Assembly (NCBI GenBank): GCA_031769625.1 | Contig: JAUIMM010000113.1 | Span: 16,177,501-16,241,500, forward strand | Source of the DNA: Taudactylus pleione | Taxonomy: Eukaryota; Chordata; Amphibia; Anura; Myobatrachidae | Reading direction: 5' to 3' | Length of the DNA: 64,000 bases | Shown: positions 53,691-64,000 of the stretch, one piece after another | Layout of the letters: each line of letters opens with the position of its first letter | How positions within the stretch are numbered: the first letter of the stretch is position 1 | Made by a program: the position numbers and the translations under genes | The notes under the pieces: generated by a model | Database searches by the model: none | What the model was told of the DNA's origin: nothing | What the model saw: only the letters and a program-made list of their open reading frames with translations

Positions 53691-54584
53691 AACTATCATG
53701 GATCGCTGATCATAGGCTTTGCATTCAGCTTACTATTTCTTTGATCACCTTGCTTTCATTTATTAAACATTTGTGTGAGTTGTCTTCCTATATTTTACTT
53801 CCATTATTGCCTTATCAGATGTTCTCTATTTCGTTATAAGTATGTCATAGTTGCTAACATTTTACAATGGTTCCCCAGGACACTTTGCTTACGAAACATA
53901 GCATCAACCATATTTTGCATATTCAAATACTAGTCTTGTATAAGTACAGTATTAACTTGTAGTAGCCCAGAACATAAGAATAGATAAAGAGTATATCACA
54001 GAGGCAGAACAATGAGTAAACTATGAAAAGCAAAGACCAGCACTCCTCTGATGCTGTCAGTTTATTACCTAACTGTGTCCGGTGCCCTCCAAATTACCCC
54101 TCTTTGGACATTACCATGATAAAATGGTTATGTATATACACTTGTTAAAAAAAAGGACCACACAGACTCATAAATCTGACTGTTTACACAATTTTAATGC
54201 TATAGTATAGGAACTAAAGTGCAAATGATCTAAGCAGTGTTTAAACGAGAAGATTGAATTATAAAAGTAGGATTGCAGTGAGCTGTTCATCTTGCAAAAA
54301 TAACAACTAGTACATTTGGAAGCTTAGAACCGACATTGTATCACTGTTATTTGGAAACAATTGCCAGGTAAAAAGAAACAAAGTTGACAGTAATCTTTGA
54401 AAAATTAAGGTTTCATAGTGGAAGATTATAGTGCACAATGGAATAAAGGCAACTAATAGTACAATAAGATATGTATTATACCAATTCTTCTGACTCATCT
54501 ATCCAAACAATCCCCAACATGGGAACAATAATATTTCACCTAATTTATGTTTTATGAAAATGAATACAGTGTATGTATGTATAT
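53691..54584. other. AT-rich intronic DNA
   Basis: No gene or named repeat found. Confidence 0.35.
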
Positions 54585-54607
54585 GTGTGTGTGTATATAT
54601 ATATATA

Positions 54608-54682
<75 letters not shown>

Positions 54683-54693
54683 TTTTTTTTTTT
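54585..54693. repeat. Compound (GT/TA)n microsatellite
   Basis: GT units, TA units, GT units, then about 28 TA units and a T run. The minus-strand frame across it (IYIYIY) is an artefact. Confidence 0.93.
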
Positions 54694-54886
54694 AAATGAA
54701 TAACAAATTAAAAGTTTCGTTTTATATGACCAGTGCACCTCTTCAGTTATAATAACAATCATTTAAGTAATGAATAGAACAAGAATGGACGATCGTTAAC
54801 TGGTGCGGTTGCCCTTTCTTCTGTATAACAAGTATTACTCTAACTCAGACAGATGCATCATTTCAATTGCCTTGTCAAGGATTTAA

Positions 54887-55060
54887 GGGGAGTTGTATGA
54901 AACCTTGGATAGATAAAGTGGAGAGAGAGGTAAAGTACCAGCCTATTGACATCTAACTGCCATTTTACAGGCTGTGTTTTAAAAATGACAGCTAGGAGCT
55001 GTTTGGTTGGTACTTTATCTCCACCTATTTTATATCTCTCCAATGTTTGATACATCTCTC
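54887..55060. mobile_element. GGGGAGATGTACTAAG MITE, diverged copy 3
   Basis: Left GGGGAGTTGTATGAAACCTT, right GTTTGATACATCTCTC, with inner TAACTGCCATTTTACAGGC and TTTAAAAATGACAG as in copies 1 and 2. Confidence 0.65.
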
Positions 55061-55228
55061 TAGAAATCATTCTCTCTGTAGCTTCCATTACATCCTTTTT
55101 AGCCAGAGTTCTCAACACCAGCCTGCCTCTCAAATGTCTATTCCTTTTTCTCAGCAAACCCCTAATGTTCGGCTAGATTTTAAAGTCTTCTATATACTAT
55201 ATTACACTCTCTATAGGCTGCTGAGACC

Positions 55229-55680
55229 TCTGATAGATATAAGGTATCCAGATAGACGATTGACAATAAAAAGGTCGACTGCCAATAGGTCAACACAAAA
55301 TGGTCAACATACAATAGGTCGACATGGATGAAAGGTCAACAGGTACAAAATGTTGAATGGCAAAAGGTTGACAAGGTTAAAAGGTTGACACACAAATGGT
55401 CAACACAAAATTGTCTGACATGTTGTTTTATGGGTTTTTTTTAAAACATTTTTAAGGTTAGGGTTAGGCACTTGGGGAGGGGGGGGGGGGCTAGGATTAG
55501 GATTAGGCATTAAAAGGAAAGGTTAGGCACCAGGGGGAGGGTTGGGCACTAGGTAGAAGATAAATTACAAAAAAAAAAAGTCTTGACTATTAGAGCCTGT
55601 CGACCGTTTAACCCTGTCAATCTTTTGTCAGTCAATATTTTATCCCCATCGACCCAATGCATGTTGACTATTAGGTATCG
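55229..55680. mobile_element. GGTCGAC-repeat MITE
   Basis: Contains many spaced GGTCGAC / GGTCAAC / GGTTGAC words (55272 to 55400) at intervals of about 15-20 bp, a G-rich centre GGTTAGGGTTAGGCAC, and inverted counterparts (GTCGACC, TTGACTATTAGGTATCGGCC) at 55596-55682. Left AGGTATCCAGATAGACG. Boundaries approximate. Confidence 0.6.
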
Positions 55681-56875
55681 GCCTTTTTCCTGTCCATCTT
55701 TTATACTACAGCCCTGCCATATGTCATCTCTTTGGTATGACGTGTACTCTGACCATAGACTGAGTACACGCTCTCTGGGAAGTGCAAAGGATTTATAGAT
55801 CTGTTGAACCTCTTTTCCTATAACATAAAGAAGCAAACTCACTTCCCAGAAGTGGTCGCTCCTTCCATTATGGCCTTGCAGCAGAATTATTGACTGTAAA
55901 CCATGGAACCTCTAAAGAGGACAGGAGGAGGAGTTTTTAATAGCAACCAATCAGATTGCAGCTCCAATATTATAGAATGTACCAGGTAAATGATAGCTAG
56001 AAGCTGATTAGTTGTCATAGGAAATTCAGAGTACTGCTCTGGATGGACATAAAACAGTATATCTTAACCCCAATACCTTTTTTAAATATTACATTGTTCA
56101 TTTTTATTCATTAAATGTTATTTTATGCAGAATAAGAATAAATGGTTAAAATTGCAAATCTAATGCTAGACATCTACTTTACAGCATATTCTCTTATTCT
56201 ATTTCCTGTATTGTACATGTAAGAATAATGACCTGTATTGACAATGTTTTAGCCAGAACGATAATAGTAAGCATCTTCCCATGCATAAGAATGAATATAA
56301 AGTCCTCTGCTGTGCCCTCTGTGCTCCACTGATTCCATTTACAGTACATTTGCCTTGACCTTAGTGTCCGCCTGTTTGTGGGAACAAGACCATGTACATG
56401 AACTTGAAGATCAGTGAAGTAAAAACACAGCTGTTTCAGCTGAAAATTACTTCTTTCAGCAGAGTTACTTTGAAAGTTCATGTCGTCATTTGGATAACTC
56501 CAGATATAATGTTACAGTAATACCTACTCGTAAATTTGAGTGGTCCGTAAGTTGGCTTAGCCAGGTTGTAGCAATGCAAAATACTATTTTGAGAAAGTTG
56601 TCATTCCATCCTTTTTAAGTATAATGGTCATTGTTGCTTAAATATGTATAAGAACAAAATAGGAACATAAGGCTCATCCTGATGTGTGCACAGCACCTCT
56701 GATTGCTCGAAGTCCCATCATCATGAACCTAACCCTGCTTACATTTGTACATGTGCCCTCATCAATACGCCTTTAGATGTCAACGAATCTGGATACTTTT
56801 GTCAGAATTAGTACTATTTATTTTGTCTTGCTAAAACTGTTGCCCTTTTTTTTGCTGTGTCATAAATGATTAGGG
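55681..56875. other. Intronic DNA, mostly unassigned
   Basis: A segment at about 55935-56030 has AGCAACCAATCAGATTGCAG and AGAAGCTGATTAGTTG in inverted relation, likely another small MITE. Otherwise nothing is recognised. Confidence 0.4.
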
Positions 56876-57060
56876 AAGGGCATCCCAACCACTGTCCTCA
56901 AGGCACACTAACAGTCCAGGTTTTAGGGATAGCCATACTTGAGCAAAAGTGACTTAATTAGTACCTCAGTTATTTTGATTTAACCATCTGTGCACAATCA
57001 TGGATATAACTAAAACCAGGACTGTTAGTGTGCCTTGAGGACCGAGATTGGGAATCACTG
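56876..57060. mobile_element. hAT-like palindromic MITE
   Basis: 185 bp, nearly symmetrical: CCTCAAGGCACACTAACAGT / ACTGTTAGTGTGCCTTGAGG and CAGGTTTTAG / CTAAAACCAGG. Flanks GATTAGGG and GCCTAGGG agree at 6 of 8 bases. Confidence 0.7.
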
Positions 57061-57320
57061 GCCTAGGGTCTATCTACATTAGTAATTCATTTCTGTTACA
57101 GTAATTCCCAATGATCATTTTGGAAATAAGAGACAAACCTGTAACATGACAATTTATTATGCAATTGGATATCCACATAAAATGCTAAGAAGCATAGCTG
57201 GGAATCGTTCTACCCATGCATAAGTAGACTCTCTTCCAATTAGCAACATTGTGTCTTTATTTTTATTGTATCTTTTGACTGTGAGTCGTACATTATTGTA
57301 ATTTTAATGTGCATTTACAG

Positions 57321-57680
57321 CAGGGACAGGGAAACTCAGGCCCGGGGGTCATATAAGGCCCCTGGAATCATTTTTGGTCTGGCCCTCTGAGCTTTTTTCT
57401 GCTAGCCTCATTTGGCTAGAATTGCACACTGCAGCCAGAATCTATGCAGCAGTGCCGCCTGGCGCGACCTTAGGATGCTTCAGACGGTCACACCGCTGTC
57501 CTTACAGGTCTCCAGGGCATCCTGTATTCCTGTGCACCCCAGAGCATTGCTGTAATCACTAGCAATTGTGGTCTGCCCCTTGTGACATCACACGGAGGGG
57601 CGTGGCCTGCACCAGGCCCATGAATACTGTTATATATATATCAAAATGACCCTCAGCAGAAAAAAGGTTCCCCACCACTG
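57321..57680. mobile_element. hAT-like non-autonomous element
   Basis: 360 bp with a perfect 8-bp duplication ATTTACAG (57313-57320 and 57681-57688). Ends CAGGGACAGGGAAACTCAGG / AGGTTCCCCACCACTG. No transposase frame. Confidence 0.9.
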
Positions 57681-57909
57681 ATTTACAGGGTTGTCTCTCA
57701 TTTCCAAAAGTAAAAACATAATAAATATATACTGTTTACATTACCTAATTTATGTAGTTTACAATTTTTACTACACATGTTGGTACCCCTATAAGCAGTG
57801 ACCGAGTGCAGTGTATATTCTTAATTTTTAGGTTATTGTTTTATAATTGGAGCGCCGGGAGCTTGGTAGAAACTCTACTACCTGTGGCGTTAAAGGATTA
57901 TGCTATAGG

Positions 57910-58179
57910 CATACTTGCCTACTCTCCCAGAACGGCCAGGAGGCTCCCGAAAAGCGTGTGTGCGCTCGATGACTCTATTTGCCCTGAATAGCATCCTCGT
58001 AGCCCCACCCTGTTATACAATGCCGGTTTTCTCGGCACTGTATAGTGGGGCTGGGGCCATGATGATGCAATCATGACACCACACCCCCTGCAATGCCCAC
58101 CTTTCTGCTTGCCACGCCCCCTCTGTGCTGAGTCGGCTGACCCCTCCCGGAGGAGGGGGATGTAAAGTCTGCAAGTATG
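57910..58179. mobile_element. TACTTGCC-family MITE
   Basis: 270 bp, left CATACTTGCCTACTCTCCC, right AAAGTCTGCAAGTATG. Inner arms TACAATGCCGGTTTTC / GGCACTGTATAG and CCCCTCCCGGAGGAGGGG. Related fragments are at 32450 and 46239. Confidence 0.75.
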
Positions 58180-58290
58180 GCTCTGGGACCCAATAATTGC
58201 GGGATCGCAGCAGGTATTTCCGATATCTGCCATGGTTCCTCCATTTCCGACAGTAGAATCAGCCCCCATAGGATTCTACGGGGTGTGTAA

Positions 58291-58668
58291 AGCTGCATAC
58301 ACACATAACGATGTTAGTAACCAACGATTTTCGTTAAAATTTTCCCCTGAAAAAGTGAACGAAAATCGTTTAGAAAAATCGTTGTTACTATATTAATGAA
58401 CAATTTTTTTTTCAACGATTTTCATGAACGATGAACGATTTTTTTAAACATGCATACAGTGAATGGACATTCATTCTGTACAACATGAACGATTTTCTGA
58501 ACGAAAATCATTCTGTTGGACAGTCTGAATGGACGATAAACTAAAAACGGGAGCGTGCATGAACGATTATCATTCATTGTTCACCCTAAAAATTAACGAT
58601 TTTTCAAACCATTTAACGATGTTGTTATAGTTAAATCGTTCAAAAAAAAGTTACGTGTGTACGCACCC
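58291..58668. mobile_element. TGGTGCATACACA-family MITE, copy 6
   Basis: 378 bp, ends AGCTGCATACACACATAACG / ACGTGTGTACGCACCC, TAA at 58288-58290 and 58669-58671. Repeated AACGATTTT in both orientations. It is a longer subfamily member together with 35166-35454. Confidence 0.82.
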
Positions 58669-59085
58669 TAAGGCTGTCAAATTTACCAAGCATTCTGGAG
58701 CTTGGTCACGACAGCTAATGCCAGTTTTTGATGGAGTTAACCCATTGTAGCCTCACCCCTCTCCATCATTGATAATTGGGTACAAATAATTTCACTTGGA
58801 TAAATAGCTAACATTCACTTGTGGAGGGACTGTCTATGCTACTTCTCTAATTTTTAGGTAATTGTTCTCCTAACTCCACATCTTGAAACCCCAGTCTACT
58901 TTGAAATCTTTGCCTGGGAGAGACCTTGCTGATGCAGTATAACTACCTTGTGTGTGTTGTTGCTGTGCTCAGTCTTGCCATTATGTATGACCTGTGATAT
59001 GAAACTGTCTAACACCACCTCACCTTTGTAGCAGAGTTTGGCTATTCCTCCCCAAGTTTTAATCCACACCAATATGTATTTCCCC
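58669..59085. other. Intronic DNA, unassigned
   Basis: No gene or named repeat. Confidence 0.35.
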
Positions 59086-59605
59086 ATGTGCACTGCCCTG
59101 TCTTCCTGCATCCATGCCACTGTTTTCATTCCATATGCACCACTGCCTTGCCTCCAGCCATGTCACTGTCTTCCCCTCATCTGTGCCACTCTTTCTTCCT
59201 CCATCTGCGCCACTCTGTCCTCCCCCAACCTTGCCACTCTCTCCCATCCCACCCGAACCACTCTTCCCACCCATCCGCACCAATCTGTCTTCTCCAATCC
59301 CTACTGTTGTGTGTGCTCACATTGTGTTAGTCTGTATTCCTTATCCACACCAATCTGTCTTTACCCATCTGTGCTGCTCTGTCTTCCCGCATGGATGCCA
59401 CTCTCTACAACCCCCCCATTCATGTCGCTCTGTTCCCCAAACCGTGCCACTGTGTCCCCCCAATCCCATGTACACCACTGTTTTCCACCAATCTGCATTA
59501 CTTTGGTTCACCCCATCTGTTCTGCTTAATCTTTCCCCCTCTCCACACCTTTCTGTCTCCCCATTCACACTGCTGTCTTCTCCCCCATCCACCATAAACT
59601 GATCC
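59086..59605. repeat. Pyrimidine-rich degenerate minisatellite
   Basis: About 15 loosely conserved units of 30-37 bp on the pattern CACTGTCTTCCCCCATCTGTGC. It is open in several frames on both strands (up to 163 codons) because the repeat lacks stops; these are not genes. Confidence 0.75.
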
Positions 59606-60238
59606 CATCTGCTCAGCTCTATGTTCAGCTTAGACCTCAGTTGCATAGACTGCATGTGTGTATTCCACTGAGCATACAATTCTGTGAATTAGCAACTCCA
59701 TCATTTTGTGAGTGACAGGAATCTCACTCTGTAAGAGTGCTGAATCTGTCGTTAACCACATGGTATCATGGCATACCATATCTGCATTACGCAAGGAACA
59801 CGTCCATTAAGGCATCAGCCTTAATGATTGTAATTTCATTGCTTTTTGAAGTTTGACTGGAAGAAATTGAATAGATTTTGTTTAAGAAGCCTCAATGGGA
59901 CATATGAAACCGTAAGGTTTTTTGTCTATAGAATTTCATTTGCTTTTTTAAAATGTATTACCTTCTCCCCTGCAGCTTGCCCGGTTTGCTCCTCCAAACC
60001 CTGATAGGTAACAAAATGGTACATTAACGCAGGTGGATGAAGGCCGGCACACAGAGGGTGTTCTGGTGATGCACTGGAAGAGATGGCTATGGGGGCAGGC
60101 TTCAGGAGTGCGGGGAATGGACGAGTGGCAGCATTGGAGCAGTGCACAGGGGCATCAGCAGGCAACAGAGGTGCTCACTGGCGCTTGACGTGCATTGGAG
60201 AAAATAAGATACATGGATGAATCGGTGAGATCCATCTA
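59606..60238. other. Intronic DNA, unassigned
   Basis: No gene or named repeat. Confidence 0.35.
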
Positions 60239-61966
60239 TGCATCTGTGTTTAAAATTTGAATTTGTGTAAAGTAAAAAAAAAAGGGAAATGCCCCCCCCC
60301 CCCTTTCCCCAGACATAACCAGCCCGGTCTTTTCACTGCCGGTCCTGGTTGTGAAAATACGGAGGACAAATGACGTAGGGGGCCCCGTATTAAGCACAAC
60401 CTGCACCAGACAAATCAGAACCAGTCCTGGTTGCCAAAATACAGGGGACAAATGACATGGGGGTCCTCGATATTTAGCGAAACCAGCACTGGGCTCTGAG
60501 CTGGTCCTGGATCTGGACATACAGGGGAAAAAATGAGTAGGGTTCTCCTGTATTTTCCAGAACCAACATCAGACTTTTTTTTAGTGGGGGGCTGATACCA
60601 CAGCCAGGGGAGTCCTTTCACCGGGACCCCCCAGCCGAAGCATCACCCCTGACTGATATTCAGCCCAGGTTGGGGATCCCTGGGGAGCTGGGGACCCGCC
60701 AAATAAAGGAATCCTTCTCTCCAGGGCACCCCAGGCCTAGGCTGATAGCCCGGGGCTATCCCTGGCACCCCTGGGGTGGTGGGTGCTGGGGTTGATAGTC
60801 TAATGTGGTGTAAAAAAAAATAGAAGTATAATATTGTCTTTTGCAGTAGAACTACAGGTCCCAGCAAGCCTCCTACTGCATGCTGGTACTTGGAGAACCA
60901 CAAGTACCAGCAAGCGGGTACCTATAGTACCCTTGTAAAAGAAATATAAAAAAAACAGACACCGTTATGTTTTATTATTTTATTGTACTGCACCTTTATC
61001 TGGAGGGTGGCAGCCTTTAAAATCTCTTTCATGGCTGCCGCCTGACCCAGGACTTCCACGGTGACTTCACCTAGAGGGCACCGCCCAACCAGGACTTCCC
61101 CGGCGTCTTCTTTCTTTGGCAGCAGTGAAGCTTCACTGCTGCCACCCAACCGACGGACTGGCCTGACGGCGTCTTGCTCTGGCTTTATATAAGCCGGCTG
61201 AGGGGGCGGGGCGATGATGTCACGAGCCATGATTGGCTTGCGGCGGCCCTCTTTGAATTTCAAAAATGGCGCTGAGGTGCCATTTTTGAAATGGGTGCAC
61301 ACGATTCTCACCATTTGAAGTTAATGGTGAGAACCGCTCATTGGCTGAGTCAGAAGGCTCGCCTCTCTCAGCCATTGAGCGATCAGCGGCGGGGTTTCCA
61401 TAGTGAAATCGCGCTGCTAAGCTCTCATTCGGGATGTCCGTGGGTCGCTAATCACTTTTTTTTTTTTTTTTTGGCTTTGCTAAACCCGGGGATGCCTACT
61501 TTGGACCGATCCACGCATAGGAGAAGGTGAGGAGTATGTTTTTATTTTTTTCAGGTACTCTATGGATAATCTACAGGAGAAGGGGACTGATGGCTACAGG
61601 GATACATAGGTGAGTATGTGTACATGTGTGTGTTTGTGTAAGTGGATGTGTATTACCACAGCTAAAGAGCATATTAACAAATCTATATTTTTTTACACCA
61701 CATTTACACTATCAACCCACAGCCCAGTGCTGGTTACGCTGAATACGGGGGACCCCTACATCATTTGTCCCCCGTATTTTGGCAAACAGGACTGGTTCTG
61801 ATTAGCCCGGTGCTGGTTGTGCTTAATATGGGGGACCCCTACGTCATTTGTCCTCCGTATTTTGCACCACAAGCACTGGGTCACTAAAAGCCCGGTGCTG
61901 GTTGCTCCTTTTTTGGGGGGGGAGGAAGTTTAAACGTTAAATTTTTTTTTTTTTCACACAGATGCA
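60239..61966. mobile_element. Long inverted-repeat (foldback-like) element
   Basis: Ends TGCATCTGTGTTTAAAA / CACACAGATGCA. The left arm (60310-60520) carries direct repeats with AATACGGAGGACAAATGACG and AGCCCGGTCTT; the right arm (61720-61890) carries the same words inverted (CATTTGTCCTCCGTATTTT, CCCGGTGCTGGTTG). The centre (60640-61460) is GC-rich with hairpins such as TTTCAAAAATGGC...GCCATTTTTGAAA (61259-61291). No transposase. Confidence 0.65.
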
Positions 61967-62300
61967 GGCTTCACGAGCCTGCATCTGCCGCTGATGCCGG
62001 CAACGTCCCCCGGGTCCTACTGCTCGCCCCACCTAGGCCGCTAAGAGCCGCACCGCCGCCCCCATCTGCTTTCTCCCCTGGGTCTCAGCAGCCACTAACG
62101 CCCGCTACCTCCCCCTGGGTCCCGGCCACCGCAAACGTCGGCTTCCTTTCCCCCCGGTCCAAGTCCCCGCTACCACCCACAGAATACAGCCATCTTGGTT
62201 CACCCAAGTGAAGCCACAGTGAGTACACCTGCTGGCGGCTCCTACTGAGGCTGCGCAAAGAATTGAATCTTCCTATCTCTATAATGGCGCAATTGTGAGG
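61967..62300. other. GC-rich DNA beside the foldback element
   Basis: CCCCGGGTCC- and CCGCTACC-rich, no coding frame with a motif. It could be part of a larger element. Confidence 0.35.
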
Positions 62301-63121
62301 TTATAGTTAAAAACTGTAACTTTCTTAATTACCTGACCTAGCAGGTCAGGAGAAAAAGGACAAGCCAGCGAGAGGGGCAGATGAGAAACGCATCATTAAA
62401 AGCAAGTTAAAGTAAAGCACCAATGGCAGGCAAAACACAGTCATAGACATGGCTTGTTCATTGACAGGAAGCTGACTATCTAGTTTGTGCCAAATGAGAG
62501 TCAATGGTAATTTAGCATGTTTAATAAAAGCCAGGAGATTACTGGAAGGAAATTGTATCTATTTATCCCATCCGATTATGAGTTTCCTGAATGCTCACTG
62601 ACACACAAATACTATGGTTAGTTATTACTGTCTCTTAAAATACTGTGCTTATTTCATAATTCACCCAAAGCTTCCTTCTATTTTTGAAATACTGTACATC
62701 ACTGTTCATATTTCACTACCCCAATTACTACAGGTGCAGCAGAAGTCTGATGTTTGTGAAAATAATTGCACCAAGCTAGAGTTGTTATTGCACAAACTAT
62801 GGCTGACCTATGAGAACCCTATCTTCAGGGACTGCATTTGTAAATGTTAGCAAATACTCAAAATTGATATCTGTGGATTTCTGTCATCTGTAGCATCCAT
62901 GGTAGACAAGAAATTGCTGACCGTATAGCTGGCTGGTTTCCCAATATATACATTGCACACACTACCCCTCCAAGTTGCAAAATCTGTCCCTCTTTTCACC
63001 AACACCATTTTTATGTAGGGCTCCCATGTGTCCTGATGTTCCTGGAATTGAGGAACTGGAATTAATGATTTACACAGATCGCTGGGTGTCCGGTAACTGT
63101 AATATAGGGCTTCTTTCAGCA

Positions 63122-63124
<3 letters not shown>
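62301..63124. other. Intronic DNA, unassigned
   Basis: An acceptor-like CAATTACTACAG precedes an open stretch (62734-62847) but its translation does not match the next CRISPLD1 exon. No other gene sign. Confidence 0.35.

Positions 63125-63125
<1 letters not shown>

Positions 63126-63154
<29 letters not shown>
63126..63154. repeat. Poly(T) tract
   Basis: A run of about 29 T, possibly the tail of a minus-strand retroposon or a MITE centre; the flanks do not decide. Confidence 0.85.
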
Positions 63155-63155
<1 letters not shown>

Positions 63156-63158
<3 letters not shown>

Positions 63159-64000
63159 AACAAATGCGGAAACGATTATTTCCACATTATTTAAGTATTA
63201 CCACTATTCAGCATTGGGCTAATGGAGAATATAAAGCAATTATCTTCTCCTAAAATTCCCATATCGCAGAGTATCGCACTGTAGGGAGCAAGCCATTGCT
63301 CTCTACAGTGCTTTAATGTTTTTTTTGCTATTCAGCAAGCAAAAAAACCTTTCAATTACACAATAAATCTTTACTTTATATAACGCCATCTCTGAACGGC
63401 GTTCTATGAAGAAAATCCTTAATTATCTTGAAAACTGCAGGGACAGAGGAATGTTTTCCCATCCGTCCCTGCAGGATCTTGAAACTCTGCATTTCCTGCA
63501 GTGTGGTGGCGGGTGCGAGTGTCCAACTCCAGCCTCCTAAAACTGTTTATTGATTCAAATGTGTACATAGGATTTATATCATACTGTACTTGCCTATTTT
63601 TATAAAAGCATTTCAGGGACATTGTCAGGATCCGGCCTGGGATCGGCCTTTACTCACCGCTGGACTGGTGTCTTTAGGCTCCGAGGCATTCAGACATCAG
63701 TGGCAAAGGTGGGTTATGGCTGAGGATTCTCCCCGGGGTCCGGTAGGACTTTCATGCGTGCGTCCTGACTCCCGTGTTAGCAGGCATGGGCGCAGCCATG
63801 TTGGTTCATCTCACCTGATCAGTCTCCTCCAATGGCAGTTCGACAGTCTCCCAACTGATCCCATGATCCAATGACCAGCTGCCTGGGGGTATTTAGGACC
63901 GACTTCTGCAACAGGAAGTTGCTGTTGAAAATCTCTGTACGACTGCACATAGTCATTCCTTAGGACAACCATCTTATGCTCCTGAGACTGTTTTTCTTCT
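63156..64000. other. Right-end DNA, unassigned
   Basis: No gene recognised. GGATCCGGCCTGGGATCGGCC (63629-63649) is a small inverted repeat. A 94-codon frame at 63590-63874 has no motif. Confidence 0.35.

Noticed and set aside
54499..54762. 87-codon minus-strand frame
   Set aside because: It translates a TA/GT microsatellite (alternating Ile/Tyr, Thr/His).
59038..59602. Overlapping frames of 160+ codons
   Set aside because: They run through a pyrimidine-rich minisatellite that lacks stops in several phases on both strands.
62734..62847. Next CRISPLD1 exon
   Set aside because: An acceptor-like sequence is present, but the translation (VQQKSDVCENNC...) does not resemble the CAP domain sequence expected after SNMEYM.

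Overview
This is vertebrate nuclear DNA, most likely from a frog or another amphibian. Three things point that way: one recognisable vertebrate coding exon (CRISPLD1), gamma/epsilon-type endogenous retroviruses (ERVs), and a very dense, nested load of small non-autonomous DNA transposons (PIF/Harbinger-like with TWA target duplications, hAT-like with 8-bp duplications) beside a Ty1/copia remnant. The species call is inference. Nothing bacterial is present; most open reading frames here are chance or transposon-derived.

Left part (1-25.4 kb): a ~65-bp host minisatellite is split by a provirus complex, ERV-A (1631-25379), with a candidate AGCTG duplication at its edges. ERV-A carries a second, younger, related provirus, ERV-B (5339-16745), nested in its gag gene at a run of G. 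Both run on the + strand in the order LTR, proline-type primer site, leader, gag, in-frame amber codon, pro-pol, env, polypurine tract, LTR. Both are broken by stops and frameshifts. ERV-B pol has one premature stop in about 1,224 codons. ERV-A also has an extra left end: 95 bp of LTR fused to a copy of its own 3' internal sequence and a full LTR, the trace of a rearranged tandem provirus.

Middle (25.4-36.7 kb): intergenic DNA made of transposon fragments. Two copies, in opposite orientation, of an element that is little more than a chain of about a dozen hairpins flank a copia integrase remnant cut up by Harbinger-like insertions. Minisatellites and further MITEs follow.

Right part (36.7-64 kb): the 5' end of CRISPLD1 on the + strand. 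The first coding exon (CDS 37599-37856) encodes a signal peptide, a dibasic site and the start of the CAP domain; a candidate non-coding exon ends at 37048. The rest appears to be the following intron, at least 26 kb long, filled with MITEs, hAT elements, a 13-hairpin chain (38733-39291), a 43-bp minisatellite and a decayed LINE. I did not find the next CRISPLD1 exon.

The least ordinary feature is the family of hairpin-chain elements (25742-26272, 26783-27164, 29271-29723, 38733-39291, 42371-42767). They encode nothing but keep long, nearly perfect inverted arms one after another; two of them lie inside the CRISPLD1 transcription unit.
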